28,024 nucleotides of DNA from positions 1 through 28,024 of the IMG/VR virus record IMGVR_UViG_3300042303_000434, one strand, 5' to 3'. The stretch is from a virus. Below are positions 24,800-28,024 of the stretch, one piece after another. The position numbers and the translations under genes were made by a program. How positions within the stretch are numbered: the first letter of the stretch is position 1; each line of letters starts with the position of its first letter. The notes below the pieces were generated by a model that saw nothing but the letters and a program-made list of their open reading frames with translations, searched no databases and was not told the origin of the DNA.

Positions 24800-25002
24800 A
24801 GTTTTGGCTCATTGTCTTCTTCCTCACTCCTGAGGGAGAGTATCTGTCTAAGCAAGAAATGCAACTTAGCAATAAGACTATGTGTGAATTGGTAGCTGAA
24901 CAATATCCCGCTCAAGTTCGTGAAGGGCCCGTAAAGACTATCTGCGTATCCGATGACCACTATACAGGTAAAAAGCAAGATAAAAACGTACCGTTTGACT
25001 GA
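24796..25002 (+). CDS. Small FWLIV-family protein, copy 2 (GTG start)
   Basis: A 68-residue protein from a GTG start overlapping the previous stop (GTGA), reading MKFWLIVFFLTPEGEYLSK. It shares with copy 1 the FWLIV opening, T-x-EGE, SNK-x-x-C at residue 30, and C-x-SD-x-x-Y (C50) near the end. Its tail is charged (KKQDKNVPFD). A tandem duplication followed by divergence is the simplest reading. Confidence 0.7.
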   Translation: MKFWLIVFFLTPEGEYLSKQEMQLSNKTMCELVAEQYPAQVREGPVKTICVSDDHYTGKKQDKNVPFD

Positions 25003-25018
25003 TTAGGTCATTTTTCGG

Positions 25019-25047
25019 TTGACTCTTACCCAAAACTAGTGTAGTGT
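25019..25047 (+). promoter_or_regulatory. Sigma70-type promoter (leader copy B)
   Basis: TTGACT (25019-25024), a 17-nt spacer and TAGTGT (25042-25047), a weaker -10 than in copy A. The context CGGTTGAC and TTACCCA is shared with the promoter at 24091. Confidence 0.7.
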
Positions 25048-25048
25048 T

Positions 25049-25081
25049 AATTATAAGCTGTGAAAACGGAGATACGAAATG
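25049..25081 (+). repeat. Duplicated 5' leader, copy B
   Basis: Second copy of the 33-nt leader at 24121, ending in the ATG of the 118-residue gene. Three mismatches. Confidence 0.85.
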
Positions 25082-25435
25082 CAAGTTAAAGTTATCTATT
25101 TTGACCCTGCAACATCTGCAATGGACACTGTTGCTCTCGTGAATGTCCCCAAGCACCAGGTGGGCTTCAAAGAAGCGGATATAGATGCATGTGAATATGC
25201 TTTTACTCGCACACAGAACATTTTTGGTTCATGGAGTATGGGACCGACTTTTGAAGACGGTGAGCATAACGAAGATTTCAGCGAAAACGTTGAAGTTATC
25301 ATGCCGCTCATGACTGTCGGTGGTCGCAAGTATGGTCATCGTAGTTCAATGATTGGTGACCTCTTTGTTATCAACGGTAACATCTATGTATGTGACACAT
25401 TTGGATTCAAACTTTATGAAAAAGAACTCGTTTAA
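25079..25435 (+). CDS. Conserved small phage protein of unknown function
   Basis: A 118-residue protein beginning MQVKVIYFDPATSAMDTVAL. A central block has CEYAFTRTQNIFGSWS, GPTFEDGEHNEDFSENVEV, GGRKYGHRSSMIGD and VINGNIYVCDTFGF. I recognise this Y-A-F-x-R-T-Q-N-I-x-G-S-W-S pattern from small proteins of other phages, but with no assigned function. It sits directly behind its own promoter and the duplicated leader. Confidence 0.75.
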   Translation: MQVKVIYFDPATSAMDTVALVNVPKHQVGFKEADIDACEYAFTRTQNIFGSWSMGPTFEDGEHNEDFSENVEVIMPLMTVGGRKYGHRSSMIGDLFVINGNIYVCDTFGFKLYEKELV

Positions 25436-25448
25436 GGATAAATGTAAA

Positions 25449-25541
25449 ATGTATTGGATTCATAAGAATTTTGGTTTCCTTCAACTCTCGTTCTATGCTG
25501 CAATCGGTGTGGGACTTTTAGTTTTAGGTTATCGTCCGTAA
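25449..25541 (+). CDS. Tiny single-pass membrane peptide
   Basis: A 30-residue frame starting MYWIHKNFGFLQLSFYAAIG and continuing through a hydrophobic stretch to VLGYRP, enough for one transmembrane helix (about residues 9-27). A ribosome site AAGGATAA overlaps the upstream stop, about nine bases before the ATG. Short membrane peptides are common in phage early regions. Without homologues it remains tentative. Confidence 0.5.
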   Translation: MYWIHKNFGFLQLSFYAAIGVGLLVLGYRP

Positions 25542-25545
25542 CAAT

Positions 25546-25590
25546 ATGATAATGAAAATCCTAAGTAATCCCGACATTAAATACACTTGA
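25546..25590 (+). CDS. Possible 14-residue leader ORF of radical SAM gene
   Basis: ATG at 25546 with an in-frame second ATG, reading MIMKILSNPDIKYT, and a stop that overlaps the next start as TGATG. It may couple translation into the radical SAM gene, or be a remnant. No good ribosome site precedes it. Confidence 0.3.
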   Translation: MIMKILSNPDIKYT

Positions 25591-27191
25591 TGAGAATCAA
25601 CGGTTTAATTTTTGGAGGGATGATAAACTCGGATGAGCCTTCTCGTCCGAGTGATATGCACGGAATTAATTTTAGTTCCGTGCGCCGCCATGCCGGTTCA
25701 CACCGAATCGCTTCATTTCTTAGACAGAACGGAATTGATGTTGAAGTTATTGACTTCGCCCCAAGTTGGACGTTTGAAGAATTCAAAGAACTTATAAAAT
25801 CACGAGTGAATGCTAACACTAAGTTTGTTGGTTTGGGTGCAATATTCAACATGAATACTGAAACCCTTTATTATTCTTTTACGTGGTTGAAGCAAACATA
25901 TCCTGATATATTGATTGTTACTGGTTCTACAGAGTTTCATAATGTACACTTGATTCCTGCTGATTACATGGTAGTGGGTTACGGTGAACTTGCTATACTT
26001 GAAATCTTAAAAGGTACTGCAAAGTATAAAGAAGAAGTAATCGATAAAGAAGGAAATAAAAGAAGAACAGTTCACGCACTTCACGACTATCCTGCTTATC
26101 CAATGCGAAATCTTTCTATCGATTATGAAAAGAGAGATTTCCTACAACCATTCGAAGCCGTAACTATGGAAACTAGCCGCGGATGCAGATTTAAGTGTTC
26201 GTTTTGCACCTATCCGATTTTAGGAGTGAAAGATGACCACACTAGATGCACCGAAGATTTCCATGATAATTTGATGAGAAACTATGATAGCTATGGGATT
26301 CACCGATATTCAATCGCAGATGAAACGTTTAACGACCACAGCGAAAAGATCATCAAGTATGCAGACGTTGTAGAGAAACTTCCTTTTAAACCAAATTTTG
26401 GTGGATATATTAGGGCAGACCTGTTGCACACAAGACCGCAAGATATAGAACATTTAGCTAGAATGCAGTTCAATGGGCAGTTTTACGGAGTAGAATCATT
26501 TCATCGTCCTAGTGCATCTGCTGCCGGTAAAGGAATGGACCCAGCAAAAATTCAACAAGCTATTCTTGACACTAAAGATTATATCATGAAACATAATGGT
26601 TATTACAGTGGCACTATTAGCCTTATTGCAGGATTGCCATACGAAACAGAAGAAACATTAAACGAAACTAAAAAGTGGTGTGATGAACATTGGAAAACAA
26701 ATCACCTAAGCTTTGCTCCGTTGTTTATCACTAGCACACATAATAATGTTAAACAAAGTACCTTATCCTCATCCTATGAAAAGCAAGGATATAGTTTAGT
26801 AGAGACAGATGAGATTATGCTAGATGAATCTCATCCTGATCTAAAGAGGATATTCCAAAGTAATAATGTTGTTCCTGAATTAAAATATTACATTAAGTCA
26901 TTTATGCGTAACTGCGCGCCTACTATGTTATTATATCATTGGAAAAGTAATACAGGCATGACCGAACGTGATGCAATTCTTTGGATTGCAAATAATGTAT
27001 GGGGCAAAGAAGACTACATGGACTTTGGCGTAGACCATTGGCGTATGGATGAATGGTATGTATACGGCAAAGATGATAAAGATATGCTAGGGTCATACAG
27101 AGATTTGGGAGGAGTCAGACCACCTCTTCAATCAAAGATAGACTTCATTGAAGATTATAAAAAGAAGAAACTTAATTATGTTTCAACGTGA
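25590..27191 (+). CDS. Radical SAM enzyme with B12-binding-like N-terminus
   Basis: A 533-residue protein from the ATG at 25590 (MRINGLIFGGMINSDEP). Residues 30-150 resemble the Rossmann-like domain of B12-binding radical SAM proteins (FLRQNGIDVEVIDFA, FVGLGAIFNMNTET, ILIVTGSTEFHN, YMVVGYGELAILEIL), but the cobalamin motif DxHxxG is not evident. The 4Fe-4S motif CxxxCxxC is at C199, C203 and C206 (SRGCRFKCSFCTYP), followed by barrel elements IHRYSIADETFND, GGYIRADLL, GQFYGVESF and GTISLIAGLPYETEETL. The C-terminal 150 residues are aromatic and charged, and may bind the substrate. Substrate unknown. It has no obvious promoter of its own and ends just before small genes. The phage MetK could supply its cosubstrate. 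Confidence 0.9.
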   Translation: MRINGLIFGGMINSDEPSRPSDMHGINFSSVRRHAGSHRIASFLRQNGIDVEVIDFAPSWTFEEFKELIKSRVNANTKFVGLGAIFNMNTETLYYSFTWLKQTYPDILIVTGSTEFHNVHLIPADYMVVGYGELAILEILKGTAKYKEEVIDKEGNKRRTVHALHDYPAYPMRNLSIDYEKRDFLQPFEAVTMETSRGCRFKCSFCTYPILGVKDDHTRCTEDFHDNLMRNYDSYGIHRYSIADETFNDHSEKIIKYADVVEKLPFKPNFGGYIRADLLHTRPQDIEHLARMQFNGQFYGVESFHRPSASAAGKGMDPAKIQQAILDTKDYIMKHNGYYSGTISLIAGLPYETEETLNETKKWCDEHWKTNHLSFAPLFITSTHNNVKQSTLSSSYEKQGYSLVETDEIMLDESHPDLKRIFQSNNVVPELKYYIKSFMRNCAPTMLLYHWKSNTGMTERDAILWIANNVWGKEDYMDFGVDHWRMDEWYVYGKDDKDMLGSYRDLGGVRPPLQSKIDFIEDYKKKKLNYVST

Positions 27192-27218
27192 TAAGTATAT
27201 AGATAGTGAGAGATACTG

Positions 27219-27371
27219 ATGGATTTGAATAATATGGGTTCCGGCAAAAAACTGATTCAACGGGTTATTGAGTCCGGTAATATAAAAAGAATGGGCTGGA
27301 CAAGGCAGCAACAGCAAGAAGCTGCCAACAAACAAAAAAATTCACAAACACCAAACACGAGAAACAAGTGA
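27219..27371 (+). CDS. Small Gln/Asn-rich basic protein
   Basis: A 50-residue frame beginning MDLNNMGSGKKLIQRVIESG, followed by a basic Gln-rich stretch with WTRQQQQEAANKQKN. It is probably helical and could bind nucleic acid or a partner. The stop overlaps the next GTG start (GTGA), which supports translation. No clear ribosome site. Family not recognised. Confidence 0.5.
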   Translation: MDLNNMGSGKKLIQRVIESGNIKRMGWTRQQQQEAANKQKNSQTPNTRNK

Positions 27372-27622
27372 GCGACGACCGCAACAAGAGGGCAAAGCGC
27401 CTTCAGCATACTGCAAACGTAATTAAAAAGCAAATGCGTATTGCTAAAGCATTTGGATTGACTCATCTGTTAAAGCAGCCGCACAGGCTTGCGAAGCATC
27501 ATGCACTAGATTGCGGCAATCCTAAATGTCAAGTGTGTCATTCAGAAAAGATTTTTAACAAGCCTACCCTACAAGAGAAACGTTTTGACCAAAGTTGCAA
27601 AACGGACAACCTAGACTCTTGA
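27368..27622 (+). CDS. Small Cys-cluster protein (CGNPxCxxC type)
   Basis: An 84-residue protein from a GTG start overlapping the previous stop. It is basic (SDDRNKRAKRLQHTANVIKK) with HHALDCGNPKCQVCHSEK, a C-x4-C-x2-C cluster that I recognise from a widespread small protein family in phages and proteobacteria with KH-x-LxCGNPxCxxC. The cluster probably binds zinc. Nothing firm is known of the role. It ends just before the next promoter. Confidence 0.75.
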   Translation: MSDDRNKRAKRLQHTANVIKKQMRIAKAFGLTHLLKQPHRLAKHHALDCGNPKCQVCHSEKIFNKPTLQEKRFDQSCKTDNLDS

Positions 27623-27647
27623 CAACCCCCTAACTATCTGCTATAAC
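27619..27647 (+). promoter_or_regulatory. Sigma70-type promoter for membrane protein and lipoprotein
   Basis: TTGACA (27619-27624), a 17-nt spacer and TATAAC (27642-27647). The -35 overlaps the stop of the upstream Cys-cluster gene. It is followed by AAGGAG and the ATG at 27681. Confidence 0.85.
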
Positions 27648-27680
27648 TTAATCTTCGTAAAACACTAAGGAGACCTAAGT

Positions 27681-27857
27681 ATGGTTAAAATTATCGTTGC
27701 CTTTATCTCACTCTTTCTCATTTTCTTTTTTGGGATTGATATTTTTCGGAAAATGACCGGAAAAGAAAAAATTAGCTTGACAAAGTGGTTAGGCTATAGT
27801 ACATTGTGTTCGTTGCTAGCGATTGTTGCTGCAACATTAATCGTTCTACTCTTTTAA
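27681..27857 (+). CDS. Small two-pass membrane protein
   Basis: A 58-residue protein with two hydrophobic segments, residues about 3-21 (VKIIVAFISLFLIFFFGIDI) and about 37-58, joined by a short basic loop FRKMTGKEKISLTKW. I have seen similar double-helix proteins in T4-like marine phages directly upstream of an SPFH-like lipoprotein. AAGGAG lies 12 bases before the ATG, behind a consensus promoter. It is followed by the lipoprotein after 14 bases, with that gene's ribosome site AAGGAAG overlapping its stop. Likely inner-membrane; function unknown. Confidence 0.75.
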   Translation: MVKIIVAFISLFLIFFFGIDIFRKMTGKEKISLTKWLGYSTLCSLLAIVAATLIVLLF

Positions 27858-27871
27858 GGAAGTAAATTAAA

Positions 27872-28024
27872 ATGAATCGTATTGCTAAGATTGCCGTTCT
27901 CGCTGGTTTGATGGCCACGACTGCTGCTTGTACTCGTATTGAAACGGGTGAAGTCGGCGTTCGTCGCGGCTTTGATAAGCAAATTCAAACTACTGAACTT
28001 CAACCTGGTTCAATCAACCAGACT
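27872..28024 (+). CDS. SPFH/band-7-like lipoprotein, 3' partial
   Basis: 51 codons are visible before the window ends. Residues 1-19 are a signal peptide (MNRIAKIAVLAGLMATTAA), followed by a lipobox Cys at 20 (TAAC, with an unusual Thr at -3). The mature start TRIETGEVGVRRGFDKQ, with LQPGSINQT, resembles the opening of prohibitin/SPFH-like lipoproteins that I know from T4-like marine phages. It is probably anchored in the host envelope. The rest lies outside the window, so domain content cannot be confirmed. Confidence 0.75.
   Translation, partial: MNRIAKIAVLAGLMATTAACTRIETGEVGVRRGFDKQIQTTELQPGSINQT

Overview
The window is a fragment of a tailed double-stranded DNA phage genome, most likely a T4-like myovirus from an aquatic host. 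The reasons are a PAAR spike-tip protein (implying a contractile tail), a very large repetitive tail fibre, class Ia ribonucleotide reductase genes with a glutaredoxin, a phage-borne metK, and many tiny genes behind strong sigma70-type promoters. Every supportable gene reads on the + strand. Packing is very tight: most junctions are ATGA, TAATG or GTGA overlaps, and no gene-free stretch exceeds about 85 bases. I saw no tRNA, CRISPR array, insertion sequence, integrase or reverse transcriptase.

Layout. (1) 1-4046: the 3' part of a giant modular tail-fibre gene, entered from the left and built from exact-length internal repeats (four of 321 nt, two of 186 nt, and a 190-nt pair 774 nt apart). 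(2) 4052-14111: an array of eight LamG-like (concanavalin-fold) paralogues with two unrelated small genes between them (5346 and 10316). Some are bare LamG domains, some carry a carbohydrate-binding-like insert, and two carry a long polyglycine domain. This looks like a set of interchangeable receptor-binding or virion-surface proteins. (3) 14108-14738: two small conserved genes, one of them Cys-rich. (4) 14735-19010: nrdA, a class II aldolase, nrdB and glutaredoxin, a deoxynucleotide-synthesis cassette. (5) 19024-22588: an Sm-like small protein, the PAAR protein and a 993-residue virion protein. (6) 22600 to the end: a different transcriptional style, with five TTGACA/TATAAT-like promoters, all with 17-nt spacers. 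They drive metK, clusters of small unknown genes, and a membrane protein plus an SPFH-like lipoprotein that runs off the right edge. A radical SAM enzyme lies inside this region.

How the genes may work together. The fibre plus the LamG array probably determine attachment. NrdA, NrdB and glutaredoxin make dNTPs for replication. MetK makes S-adenosylmethionine, which the downstream radical SAM enzyme (and possibly unseen methyltransferases) would consume. The class II aldolase belongs to the superfamily that includes 5-deoxyribulose-1-phosphate aldolase and methylthioribulose-1-phosphate dehydratase, so it could salvage the by-product of SAM chemistry; this link is inference only. The most striking architectural points are the LamG array with its recurrent nested insertion, its start-site coupling through the conserved C-terminal codons, and the metabolic cassette embedded among virion genes.
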